Source: Palsa-883 sp963826975
GTDB taxonomy: Bacteria > Pseudomonadota > Alphaproteobacteria > Acetobacterales > Acetobacteraceae
Assembly: GCA_963826975.1 (NCBI GenBank)
Contig: CAWGZJ010000003.1
Coordinates: 186,001 to 250,000 of the forward strand
Length of the DNA stretch: 64,000 nucleotides
Reading direction: 5' to 3'
Under the pieces are notes generated by a model. That model made no database searches, had not been told where the DNA came from, and saw only the letters and a program-made list of their open reading frames with translations. Positions 56,494 to 64,000 of the stretch are shown one piece after another (positions within the stretch are counted from its first letter, which is position 1; every line of letters starts with the position of its first letter). A program made the translations under genes and the position numbers.

Positions 56494-57837
56494 ATGAATA
56501 TGACCCAGTATCGGCGAATCTTTCACTGCCATTTGAAGAAATGCGGCGGCACGACGATCAACCGCTGGCTGGATAGCTTTACCTCCGACGAGCGTATCTT
56601 CAATACTCAATGGACCGACTATCGGCGCAGCGACACCGAGGTCCCGCAGACACCCGAGGCGCAAGACGCGTACGAGGCGGTGCACGCGCGGGCTTCGTTC
56701 CATTGGACCGACGTGGTCTACGGCCATGAGGTACTGCGGTCCGAGGCACCGCCGGGCACCTTCTGCTTCACGGTGCTGCGGGAACCCGCAAGGCGCGTCG
56801 TCTCGCAGGTAATGGACTGGCGCGGTCTCACGCAGGCCGACCGGCTTGCCATTACGCTGCCGGAGGAGAGTGAAAGGATCACGGACAGCGAGCGCCTTCC
56901 GCTCGGCGAATTCCTGGTGCGGCATGGGCGGCTGGACGGCGGCCGGCCCCCGCTGGACAACTACATGACGCGCGTCCTTGCCGCCGGCCGGATTGGCCGT
57001 TCGGCGCTGATTGCCGATGAGCCCGGCAGCCTGCTTGATATCGCGTTGCAGAGCCTCGAGAACGATTACGATCTCGTCGGGATCGCGGAACGATCCGTGC
57101 TCAGTCGCAATGCGCTGTGCGCCATGATGGGTTTGCCACCCGCGGCGAGACTGCTGGCGCAGAACGTGTCGCGCACCGATGCCAATCTCGATCAGGCGAT
57201 GCACGAGGCCGGCGGTATCCTGGAGGAGCTGACGCGTTTCGATCGGATCATCTACGATCGGGCCTGCCAACTCTTCGAGACGCGCCACCGGGAAATGGCC
57301 GAGGCCTACGACGCCGCGGCGTTCGAGACGCATCACGCTGGCCGCCTGCTCGGCGAACTGCGTGGTATCCGCCGGCAGGCGATGACCACGTACAGCGTCC
57401 GGATGCCGCTCGCCGGTTCCGGATTTCACGAGCGGGATGCCGCGGGTACGCCGTCTTGCGCGGTTTGGACCGGCCCTGACGCGCGCACGACGCTGTACAT
57501 CCCGACTCCACCGAACATGGCGCTGTCGCTGCTGGTATGGATCCTGGGCTATGCCGCGGACAAACAGCGTCGGCAGCTTCGGGTGTCGGTGAATGGGCGG
57601 CCGGCGGTGCACTACTTTGAACCCGCCAAGGGGTACGCCGACCTGCTGACGGTCGACCTGTTCAGCACCGGTGATTTCGTCCGGCTCGAGATCGATGTCG
57701 GCGAAGCGACCGGCTCTGGCGAGCTGGGGTCTGAGCAGGTCGATCCGCGACTGCGCGGCATCTGCTTCGACACCTATGGCTGGCGTCCGGTCTTTGACCT
57801 CGAGCTTGGGGCACACGCAGAAGGAGTGACGTCATGA
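56494..57837 (+). CDS. Sulfotransferase-family protein with C-terminal beta domain
   Basis: A 447-residue protein. The N-terminus FHCHLKKCGGTTINRWL resembles the 5'-phosphosulfate loop (K-x-G/A-GTT) of PAPS-dependent sulfotransferases. FTVLREPARRVVSQVMDW contains the Arg/Ser 3'-phosphate site. About residue 300 onward is a separate beta-rich region (VRMPLAGSGFHERD, TLYIPTPPNMALSLLVWILG, LRVSVNGRPAVHYF) of the kind that binds or decorates glycans. Start ATG 56494 follows the family N-terminus. It overlaps the next gene by four bases. Probably modifies a surface polysaccharide. Confidence 0.7.
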   Translation: MNMTQYRRIFHCHLKKCGGTTINRWLDSFTSDERIFNTQWTDYRRSDTEVPQTPEAQDAYEAVHARASFHWTDVVYGHEVLRSEAPPGTFCFTVLREPARRVVSQVMDWRGLTQADRLAITLPEESERITDSERLPLGEFLVRHGRLDGGRPPLDNYMTRVLAAGRIGRSALIADEPGSLLDIALQSLENDYDLVGIAERSVLSRNALCAMMGLPPAARLLAQNVSRTDANLDQAMHEAGGILEELTRFDRIIYDRACQLFETRHREMAEAYDAAAFETHHAGRLLGELRGIRRQAMTTYSVRMPLAGSGFHERDAAGTPSCAVWTGPDARTTLYIPTPPNMALSLLVWILGYAADKQRRQLRVSVNGRPAVHYFEPAKGYADLLTVDLFSTGDFVRLEIDVGEATGSGELGSEQVDPRLRGICFDTYGWRPVFDLELGAHAEGVTS

Positions 57838-60089
57838 CGCCTGACCAGGTCGGATATGCCGAGGCGATGCCAGCGGACGCGCCTGATTCGCCGGCGCGGT
57901 CGTTGTTGTTGCGCGCGCTGACCGACGACGGAATTATTCATTTCGATTTGGCGGATGCGGCGGGTGCCCAACGCTGGCAACTGAATGAGCGGAGCGCGGT
58001 GCGGGCGCGCTGCACCGAGCTCGGACGGCGCTTGTTGATCGTGCTTCCGATGATTCGGTGTTCGCGCGTGATGGTATCGGTTCGGTTCCTGTCGATGCTT
58101 GACCCGCGCATCGTGAATGCGCTTGGGCTCACGCTCGACGGCGTGCCGCCGGAGGGGCCGATCACGGTTGGGCAGCACCAGTTCTGCTCGACGCTGGAGG
58201 CGAGTTTCCGCCTGGCGGGGCAGCACGTGCAGAGCTGTGAGCTGGCCATCGAAATGCCGTTCGTCAACACGCTCGCCGATCCTGATCCGGCCATCGGCGA
58301 CAGGTTGCGGCAAGGCCTGTCGGCAGTAGACATAAGGGACATCGTGCTGTCGGTTCCGCCCGCGGCTGGACCAGCCGATCTGGGCGCATTGTTCTGGCCG
58401 GGTGGCGCGTGGTCTGCGCTGCCCCCGGCTTCGCTGGTGGACGCGCTGCAAGGGTTGCGGCGTGGCGACCATGTGGCGGCGAAGTACCGTCACCTGACTG
58501 TCGAACTGCCGATGCTCACCTCCATCCTGGGCCTGGTTCAGCCGGACCATGTCTGGTCGGTGCCCGGCACGCCGCTGGCCGCGCTGGTACGCGGCGCGCC
58601 GACGGCAGACACGCTGCCGGCCGGACGGCTGGCCGTCGTCGCCACGTTGTTTGACATGCCGGTCCGCGGCGCCGACATCGCCGGCGTGGCCGGCCGGTTC
58701 GAGGATGCGGTGCTGCTCCTGGCATGTGCCGAGGATTTCCGGCTGCGCCGCTTGCTGGCCAACCCGCTGGTAGCGCCGCATGTTCATGTGGTCGGCAGTG
58801 AACATGCCATTCTGATCGCCAATCTTGGCGGGCTGCGCCAGGCAGGGGGCTCGGCGCTCGTCGAAACCTTCCTGCTGCTGCTGGCGCGCATCGGCGCCAC
58901 GACCACGCCTTGGTTGACCGAGCATGGCGAGGCGTTGAGTTGGTCGTGGTGGCTGCGCCATCTCGGCCACCTGGTGACGGCGATCGACGCGCTGAACGCG
59001 GGCATCGCCAGCACCGCGATCCTGTTGCTGTCGCTGGCGCCTGAATGCACGCCGGCGGCGCCGGATCCCGATGCGGCCATGCTGCGCGACCTGGTGCGGG
59101 CGTTGCCACGCGGCGAGGGAGCGCCGCTGGGCCTGATCGAACCGGCGTTGCAGAAGACGTTGGATACCTACCTGAGCCACCTGGCGGCCGCCGTGCAAGG
59201 CCAAGGCGTAGGCTGGAGGTTCAACCTATCGGCGCATGACCTGGCCTTCCGCATCGCCGGGATGCTGACTGGTTGGCAGCAGTTCGGGCTGGCCGACAAC
59301 GCCACGGCGCGATTGGCGCAGCGGCTGCGCATCGGGCAGCCGGGGCTGCCACTTTATCCGAAGGCGCTTAAGCCGTTCAACGAATACATCGATTTCTACA
59401 AGACCGCAGCACGGATCATGTCGGTGGGTTCCATTGACCCGAACTTGCGCACGCGGCTTGATAGACTCCCCAGCGGGCTTGACCATGTGGTTCGGCAAAA
59501 CCAGGCCGCACGTGAAATCGAGATTGCGTTGCGGCTGTTGGGCGATCGCCACAAGGGGGAAGAGATCGTTTGGGTGGACGCCGGCTGTTCCTACGGCGTG
59601 ATCATGAACGGCGTCGTGCCGCCGGCAAATGTTCAGGGTCGTTGCAGTTTCGTCGGTTTTGACATGAACGGGCCGGCGATCGAGAGAGCCGTCATCGTCG
59701 GTGCCAATCTCGGCCACGCGCATTGTCGTTTCGAGGTGGGCGACCTGGCCGAGGCTCGGGCGCTGGCGCATGGTCGGCGCGTCCATCTGATCACCGCGTT
59801 CGAGGTGCTGGAACACTGCCCCGACCCGGTGGCAGTGCTGCGCGACTATCGTGCGATGGATCCGAGCATGTTGGTGGTCGGGTCGCCGTTGTCGGAGCTG
59901 CAGGGGATTTTGCCGGGCGAGCAGCACCTGTGGGGCTTCGATGGCGAGGGCTTCACCGCCCTGGTCGAGGAGGCTGGCTTTGCACCGATCGGTCTGAACA
60001 TGCGGTATGTGGGCCGGTTCGTCGATGGCAATGACTGGGTGATGGTAACGGCGACCACCGGCGACCGCAAAACCATGCGTTTTGTTTGA
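57834..60089 (+). CDS. Large protein with C-terminal SAM methyltransferase domain
   Basis: A 751-residue protein. The first 100-130 residues have a beta-type region (IVNALGLTLDGVPPEGPITV) like that at the end of the upstream protein. The middle (about 180-500) is helical and unrecognised. The C-terminal 200 residues form a methyltransferase: IVWVDAGCSYGVIMNGVVPP, the acidic loop FVGFDMNGPAIERA, FEVGDLAEARAL and LITAFEVLEHCPDPVAVLRD. The LEHCPDP and GEQHLWGF motifs are typical of methyltransf_11/23. ATGA overlap couples it to the sulfotransferase gene. A role in glycan methylation is inferred from context. Confidence 0.7.
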   Translation: MTPDQVGYAEAMPADAPDSPARSLLLRALTDDGIIHFDLADAAGAQRWQLNERSAVRARCTELGRRLLIVLPMIRCSRVMVSVRFLSMLDPRIVNALGLTLDGVPPEGPITVGQHQFCSTLEASFRLAGQHVQSCELAIEMPFVNTLADPDPAIGDRLRQGLSAVDIRDIVLSVPPAAGPADLGALFWPGGAWSALPPASLVDALQGLRRGDHVAAKYRHLTVELPMLTSILGLVQPDHVWSVPGTPLAALVRGAPTADTLPAGRLAVVATLFDMPVRGADIAGVAGRFEDAVLLLACAEDFRLRRLLANPLVAPHVHVVGSEHAILIANLGGLRQAGGSALVETFLLLLARIGATTTPWLTEHGEALSWSWWLRHLGHLVTAIDALNAGIASTAILLLSLAPECTPAAPDPDAAMLRDLVRALPRGEGAPLGLIEPALQKTLDTYLSHLAAAVQGQGVGWRFNLSAHDLAFRIAGMLTGWQQFGLADNATARLAQRLRIGQPGLPLYPKALKPFNEYIDFYKTAARIMSVGSIDPNLRTRLDRLPSGLDHVVRQNQAAREIEIALRLLGDRHKGEEIVWVDAGCSYGVIMNGVVPPANVQGRCSFVGFDMNGPAIERAVIVGANLGHAHCRFEVGDLAEARALAHGRRVHLITAFEVLEHCPDPVAVLRDYRAMDPSMLVVGSPLSELQGILPGEQHLWGFDGEGFTALVEEAGFAPIGLNMRYVGRFVDGNDWVMVTATTGDRKTMRFV

Positions 60090-60124
60090 TGCCAGGCGTC
60101 CGACTGCGCGCCGTTCGATAGGCT

Positions 60125-60324
60125 CAAGCAGGCAAGCAATCAATCGGACACAGAGTTACACCGAGTGCACACAGAGTTTCGCTGAGAGAAAGCAAATGGC
60201 GCTGCGCGCAAGGTCACTTCGGCCGGCGTACCAGTCACCAGCGCGAAGCGCCATTAAATCTTCTCTGTGAAACTCTGTGTGCACTCGGTGTAACTCTGTG
60301 TCCGATTGATTGCTTGCCTGCTTG
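60125..60324. repeat. 200-bp palindrome with 56-bp perfect arms
   Basis: CAAGCAGGCAAGCAATCAAT, then CGGACACAGAGTTACACCGA and GTGCACACAGAGTTTC (60125-60180) are exactly inverted at 60269-60324. The inner flanks continue the pairing imperfectly (AAATGGCGCTGCGCGC against GCGCGAAGCGCCATT), leaving a loop of about 30 bases. Confidence 0.95.
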
Positions 60325-60420
60325 CCTGGGTCCGCGCCAGGCGCTGGACCGGCTCGGCGGCATAACGGGGGGAGGGCCGATCCTTTCGGCTGTTGGTGTC
60401 GCGCACGAAGGCAAGGCGTG

Positions 60421-60445
60421 GATGGCCCGGACAAGCCGGGCCATC
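60421..60445. terminator. Candidate bidirectional terminator hairpin
   Basis: GATGGCCCGG and CCGGGCCATC form a perfect 10-bp stem with loop ACAAG between two convergent operons. No T-run follows on either side; it also belongs to a common 'GGATGGCCCGGACAAGCCGG' repeat type. Confidence 0.45.
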
Positions 60446-60461
60446 ACGCGGGCGGTCGGGT

Positions 60462-61778
60462 CTAGTCGATGTGGTCGCGGATGCCGTGGTACAGCAACTG
60501 CAGCAGGCACCAGGCCGCGAAGGCGATCAACGCGGTCTCCAGCATGACGCGCCAGCGGATCGGATACATCGATTCCTGCGGCAGGGACGGCCGCACGAAT
60601 TCCGCCAGATAGACCGATTGTTGCGCGGCGGCATTCCTGGCATCCTGCAAGGCGTCCAGGGCGCGCTCGTAGACCCTGACCGCGACCTGCTCATCGACCT
60701 CGAGCACGCGATAGCCGGACATCACCGAGGCGAGCGAGGTGTTGGCCGTCGTTCCGGTGGCTGATTTCGCCAACCGGCCGTGCACACCCTGCAACTGGGT
60801 TGCCAGTGCGGCGATACGGTCCTGCAGGATGTGCATATGCGTCACATCCTTCGATACCCCTAGCGCGAGTTGCACACTGTAGGCGGCCTTGGCGTCGATC
60901 AGGTCCTGCTCGACGTGGCCTTCGAGCAGGCTGTCGCCGGTTGCCTGCATTTCCGGGAACAGCACGTCGTTCTGGTTGCGATAAGTCGACATCGCCAGCT
61001 GAGCCGCCTTCAGTCTGGCAGCGTATCCGGTCGCTTCGCGGTCCGCATAGGCCACCATGTCGGCATGCGCGCGATCGGACATGTCGTTCATCAGCTGCTC
61101 TGCCGCGGCGGTCGCCTTGGTGGCAACCAGTTGGGCATCGGCCGGGCTGAACGCACGCACCTGCACCGAAATGATGCCGGTGGTCTGGTCGAAGAATGGA
61201 TCGACCATCCGCTGCCAGTAAAGCTGCTGCTGCTCGGCCGAGGCGTTCGGGCGCATGCGTGCGAGCCAGTCCGCATCGTTGCGTGCGTAGATGGCGGCGA
61301 GATCGACACCCGCGGCGGCCAGGTCGTCGACGATCTGGCGGCTCTTCAGGTACTGGACGACGATCTGCGAGTCGTTAATCATTTCCAACATTGCACTCGA
61401 CCCGCCAGCGCCGGCCAGCGAGTCGCCCGGCGCTGCGCTGCCCGCCGGGTCGATCCGCAGGGGTAGCTGGTGGCGGACGCTGACCCGGAACTGCGTCACG
61501 TACTGATCCGACGCGTAGCCATACAGGTAGCCACCAACCACGGCGGTCGGCAGCGTGACGGCCAGCAGCAGCGACGCCAGCCGCCAGCGCCGCCGGCGGT
61601 TGCGCTTGCGGACCGGACCGGTGTGGCCCGGGCCCGCGTGGCCCTGGGTGGGGCGCGTCTGGCTGGGGTGGATCTCGGCCTGGCGCAGCGGTGCCGTGGC
61701 GGGCCGCGTGTCGCTGTCGGCGTCGAGCCGATAGCCCGATCCGGCGGCCTGGCCGGAAGCGACGATGCTGGTGCTCAT
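60462..61778 (-). CDS. Capsule polysaccharide export inner-membrane protein (KpsE/CtrB-like)
   Basis: A 438-residue protein. A cytoplasmic N-terminus of about 70 residues, rich in Pro/Gly/Arg, leads to membrane segment LASLLLAVTLPTAVVGGYLY. A periplasmic region with coiled-coil stretches follows (about 100-400). A second membrane segment near the C-terminus is VMLETALIAFAAWCLLQLLY. The opening YVTQFRVSVRHQ and NDSQIVVQYLKSRQIVDDL match the polysaccharide co-polymerase 3 family. It links the KpsMT-type ABC exporter to an outer-membrane channel, which is not encoded here. Start overlaps the KpsT-like gene (ATGA). Confidence 0.88.
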   Translation of the reverse strand: MSTSIVASGQAAGSGYRLDADSDTRPATAPLRQAEIHPSQTRPTQGHAGPGHTGPVRKRNRRRRWRLASLLLAVTLPTAVVGGYLYGYASDQYVTQFRVSVRHQLPLRIDPAGSAAPGDSLAGAGGSSAMLEMINDSQIVVQYLKSRQIVDDLAAAGVDLAAIYARNDADWLARMRPNASAEQQQLYWQRMVDPFFDQTTGIISVQVRAFSPADAQLVATKATAAAEQLMNDMSDRAHADMVAYADREATGYAARLKAAQLAMSTYRNQNDVLFPEMQATGDSLLEGHVEQDLIDAKAAYSVQLALGVSKDVTHMHILQDRIAALATQLQGVHGRLAKSATGTTANTSLASVMSGYRVLEVDEQVAVRVYERALDALQDARNAAAQQSVYLAEFVRPSLPQESMYPIRWRVMLETALIAFAAWCLLQLLYHGIRDHID

Positions 61779-62461
61779 GCTGTCTCCATCGGGCGAGGGT
61801 TGCTGTGCCGCATGTGATGCGCGTGCCGATCGATGGCTTCCTCAAGGTCGTCGAACAGCGTAATTCGACCGTCGATCAGCACCGCGCCGGCGTCGCAGTA
61901 GGCGCGCATCGTTTCGTAGTCGTGGGAAACCATGATGACGTCGGCGCGGTCCATGCGCTGGTGGAACGCCTGCAGGCATTTGGCGCGGAATTGGGCGTCG
62001 CCGACCGAGGTCACTTCGTCGATCAGGTAGACATCGAACTGAATGGCCAGGCAGGCGCCGAAGGCGAGCTTGGCGCTCATGCCGGATGAGTAGGTTCTGA
62101 CCGGCATGTGGAAATACTCGCCCAGCTCGGCGAAGTCGGCGACGAAGGCGACGGCGTCGTGCTCATCCACCCCATAGAGGCGGGCCAGGAAGACCACGTT
62201 CTCGCGCCCGTTCAGGTCGCGATGCATGGTGCCGCCAAAGCCCAGCGGGAAGCTGACCGTGCGGCCGCCGCGGGTGATGCGGCCGACATCCGGAAGCTCG
62301 GTGCCGGCGAGCAGGCGGATCAGCGTGGACTTGCCGGCACCGTTGGCGCCCAGCACGCCCAGGCTGCGGCCTTCCGGGATGCGCAGGCTGACATCGTTCA
62401 GCACGACATTGCGGCCTTCGATGGTGCGGTACGCCTTGTGCACGCGATCGAGGATGATCAT
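61775..62461 (-). CDS. Capsule/O-antigen-type ABC exporter ATPase (KpsT-like)
   Basis: A 228-residue ATPase. Walker A is GANGAGKST, the family FPLGFGGTMHRDLNGRENVV follows, the signature region is TYSSGMSAKLAFGACLAI, Walker B is VYLIDEVTSVGD and switch is MVSHDYETM. The YSSGMxAKL signature is characteristic of polysaccharide ABC exporters. It energises flipping of lipid-linked glycan with the permease upstream. Overlaps at both ends by four bases show tight operon organisation. Confidence 0.93.
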   Translation of the reverse strand: MIILDRVHKAYRTIEGRNVVLNDVSLRIPEGRSLGVLGANGAGKSTLIRLLAGTELPDVGRITRGGRTVSFPLGFGGTMHRDLNGRENVVFLARLYGVDEHDAVAFVADFAELGEYFHMPVRTYSSGMSAKLAFGACLAIQFDVYLIDEVTSVGDAQFRAKCLQAFHQRMDRADVIMVSHDYETMRAYCDAGAVLIDGRITLFDDLEEAIDRHAHHMRHSNPRPMETA

Positions 62462-64000
62462 GCGTGCACCATCTGCTTCGCGCGCAACGTCCGCTCGGCC
62501 GCGAAGCCGATCACCAGCGAGGTCACGACCCAGACCGACAGGTAGTCGACGTTCAGCCAGTGCGGCTCATATTGGGGAAAGAAGCCGCTGCGGAAATAAT
62601 CGATGGCCTGCAGGACCGGGTTCCACCACAGTAGGTCGCGCGCCCAGTCGGGCATCTGGATCGGCGAGTAGTAGATGCCGGAACCGAAATACAGCAAGCG
62701 GCACAGCGCGGAGAAGAACACGCCATAGGACGGAAACATGTGAGCGATCACCATGCTGCAGGCGCCGATGCCGACGGCCAGGAGCCACAGCAAGGTGACG
62801 GCGGCGGCGGCGGTGAGCGGATCGGCGGGCCAGCCCTGGAAACCCAACAGGGCGGCGATGCCGAAGATGACAACGCCGACCCACAGCTCGGTCGCGATCT
62901 GGCGCAGGGCGAGCGCCATCATCACATCGGTCCGCTTCACGATGGGTAGCTGCAGCACCGCGTTCTCGCCGATGGCGGAGTTCATGATGTCATGCGAGAC
63001 GTGGGTGAACATCAGGAACGGGACGACGCCGGTGAGGTAGAAGAAGAATATATTGTCGCCGATCGGCGCCGGTGCGTGCTGGGCCATCATGAAGAACAAC
63101 GAGCCCAGCGTGACCAGGTGGGTGATCGGTTCGAGCACGTGCCAGACATAGCCGAGATGCATTTCGCCGAACGTGGTGCGGATGTCGCGCAGCATGAGCG
63201 CCAGGACGACGCGCCATCTGATGGCGATGTCGGCGGCCAGGGTGTTGCCGGCGCGCGGCGGGCGGGGTGCGATCGGGCGGCGCGGGCCGATCGTCCAGAT
63301 AGCCGGGTTGCCCCAGGCCGCCGTATCGGGTGGCACCGCGCCTGTGGTGGGCACGCCGCAAAGCCCTGCCACGTGCGCCAGATGCTCGCGGCACTCCAGG
63401 TTGTCCGGCGCGAGTTCGGTCGCGCGCTCGGCCGAGCGCAGTGCCTCGGGGAGTTGGCCGAGCGCCGCGTGCACGCCGCTTTGGGCGCGCCAGACCAGCG
63501 CGTTGTCCGGCGCCTGCGCGGCGGTGGTTGCCAGCTCGTCCAGCGCATCTGTGTAGCGCGCCAGGGCGCACAGCAGCGACGCCAGGTTCAGGCGGAATTC
63601 GATGCTGTTTGGGTCGGCCGCGATGGCGTGGCGCGCCGCATCGGTCGCCAGCTCGGTTTTGCCGGCCTGGTGCAGCACGGTCGACAGCAGGCGCCAGCCC
63701 TGTGGCGTCGCGCCAGTGGAGACCACGTGGGCGGACAGGTGCTCGGCGGCGTCGCGCCAGCGTCGCTCGGCGGCGAGCATGCCGGCGAGATGCAATCGGA
63801 CCTCGGCGTCGGCGGGATTGAGCAGCACCGCCGCCTTGCCGACCTGGATTGCCTCGGCGCGGTCGCCGACCGCGTCGAGGATGCCGCTGAGGGTTCGCGC
63901 CGCGCGGAAGTCGGCGGGATCGGCGGCGACCGCATCACGCGCGAGCGCGACGGACCGTGCCGGATCGCCCGCGCGCAGGAACATCTCGGCCGCGTGCAGC
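62458..64000 (-). CDS. TPR domain fused to ABC-2 polysaccharide export permease (KpsM-like), 5' end off window
   Basis: The frame is open to base 64000 (LHAAEMFLRAGDPARSVALA), so the start lies beyond the edge; an internal ATG is at 63985. The visible N-terminal 230 residues are TPR repeats (FRAARTLSGILDAVGDRAEA, FRLNLASLLCALARYTDALD, LVWRAQSGVHAALGQLPEAL). After a Pro-rich linker (PRRPIAPRPPRAGN) comes an ABC-2 permease: LMLRDIRTTFGEMHLGYVWH, VLEPITHLVTLGSLFF, and six membrane segments ending VVTSLVIGFAAERTLR. Typical KpsM is about 260 residues and lacks TPRs. The TPRs would be cytoplasmic and could recruit glycan-synthesis or modifying enzymes. Confidence 0.88.
   Translation of the reverse strand, partial: LHAAEMFLRAGDPARSVALARDAVAADPADFRAARTLSGILDAVGDRAEAIQVGKAAVLLNPADAEVRLHLAGMLAAERRWRDAAEHLSAHVVSTGATPQGWRLLSTVLHQAGKTELATDAARHAIAADPNSIEFRLNLASLLCALARYTDALDELATTAAQAPDNALVWRAQSGVHAALGQLPEALRSAERATELAPDNLECREHLAHVAGLCGVPTTGAVPPDTAAWGNPAIWTIGPRRPIAPRPPRAGNTLAADIAIRWRVVLALMLRDIRTTFGEMHLGYVWHVLEPITHLVTLGSLFFMMAQHAPAPIGDNIFFFYLTGVVPFLMFTHVSHDIMNSAIGENAVLQLPIVKRTDVMMALALRQIATELWVGVVIFGIAALLGFQGWPADPLTAAAAVTLLWLLAVGIGACSMVIAHMFPSYGVFFSALCRLLYFGSGIYYSPIQMPDWARDLLWWNPVLQAIDYFRSGFFPQYEPHWLNVDYLSVWVVTSLVIGFAAERTLRAKQMVHA

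Noticed and set aside
56470..59204. Minus-strand open frames of 448 and 476 codons opposite the glycan-modifying genes
   Set aside because: The + strand frames carry sulfotransferase and methyltransferase motifs and ATGA coupling; the reverse frames show none.
1..64000. tRNA, rRNA, tmRNA genes or a replication origin
   Set aside because: No cloverleaf with a GGTTCGAATCC-type arm, no rRNA-like sequence and no DnaA-box cluster was noticed by reading. A covariance-model scan would be needed to exclude small RNAs.

Overview
The window is 64 kb of GC-rich chromosomal DNA from an alphaproteobacterium, most likely a member of the Acetobacteraceae (Rhodospirillales). This is inferred from the GC-rich third codon positions, the housekeeping proteins (Rho, HemB, AhcY), the paired SIMPL and TPR/glycosyltransferase genes, and the many palindromic intergenic repeats. 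No tRNA, rRNA, CRISPR array, phage or plasmid replication gene was seen. The gene set is a metabolic and transport patchwork on both strands. It holds one complete insertion sequence, two copies of a MITE-like element and at least five dispersed repeat families.

Layout. 0-5.1 kb: sugar-acid catabolism (UxaA-family dehydratase, HpaI-type aldolase), a DUF1194 and a DUF2459 gene, two tandem paralogous mini-lipoproteins and a DUF5412-like gene between direct repeats. 5.4-14 kb: a DUF3857/transglutaminase protein and an acyl-CoA cluster (ADP-forming acyl-CoA synthetase, 3-oxoacid CoA-transferase A and B, crotonase, aromatic-acid-type MFS). The MFS gene and CoA-transferase subunit A are frameshifted. 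14-24 kb: TPR/glycosyltransferase, SIMPL, EamA, ahcY, hemB, an SDR, two RelE/ParE-type toxin-antitoxin loci (one decayed) and rho. 24-26 kb: a hairpin array, a 120-bp palindrome and an IS4-family element with a 13-bp target duplication beside rho. 26-35 kb: aldo/keto reductase, LrgAB-type pair, AraC regulator, frameshifted prmA, and a polar amino-acid ABC importer.

35-46 kb: an unknown membrane protein with a Pro-rich partner, SDR, DHA2 MFS, orphan HTH regulator, cupin, class IV aminotransferase and a complete branched-chain-type ABC importer (SBP-LivH-LivM-LivG-LivF). In that importer a tandem 15-bp repeat array runs across the livG/livF junction in two reading frames. 46-53 kb: MetX-like acyltransferase, DUF5615/DUF433 toxin-antitoxin pair, PadR regulator overlapping a membrane-anchor/TAP-peptidase fusion, MFS, and glycosyltransferase 9. 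53-55 kb: Rieske ring-hydroxylating dioxygenase alpha and beta. 55-64 kb: a surface-glycan block with a methyltransferase, a sulfotransferase-like protein, a 751-aa protein with a C-terminal methyltransferase domain, and a convergent capsule-type ABC export operon (KpsE-like, KpsT-like, and a KpsM-like permease fused to an N-terminal TPR domain that runs off the right edge).

The most distinctive observations are the repeat landscape, the TPR-permease fusion beside the methyl/sulfo-transferase genes, the PadR-coupled membrane/peptidase fusion with a probably leaderless promoter, the livG/livF repeat junction, and the clustered frameshifts at 10.6-12.0 kb. Coordinates of starts were chosen from Shine-Dalgarno spacing and family alignment from memory. 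No database search was possible.
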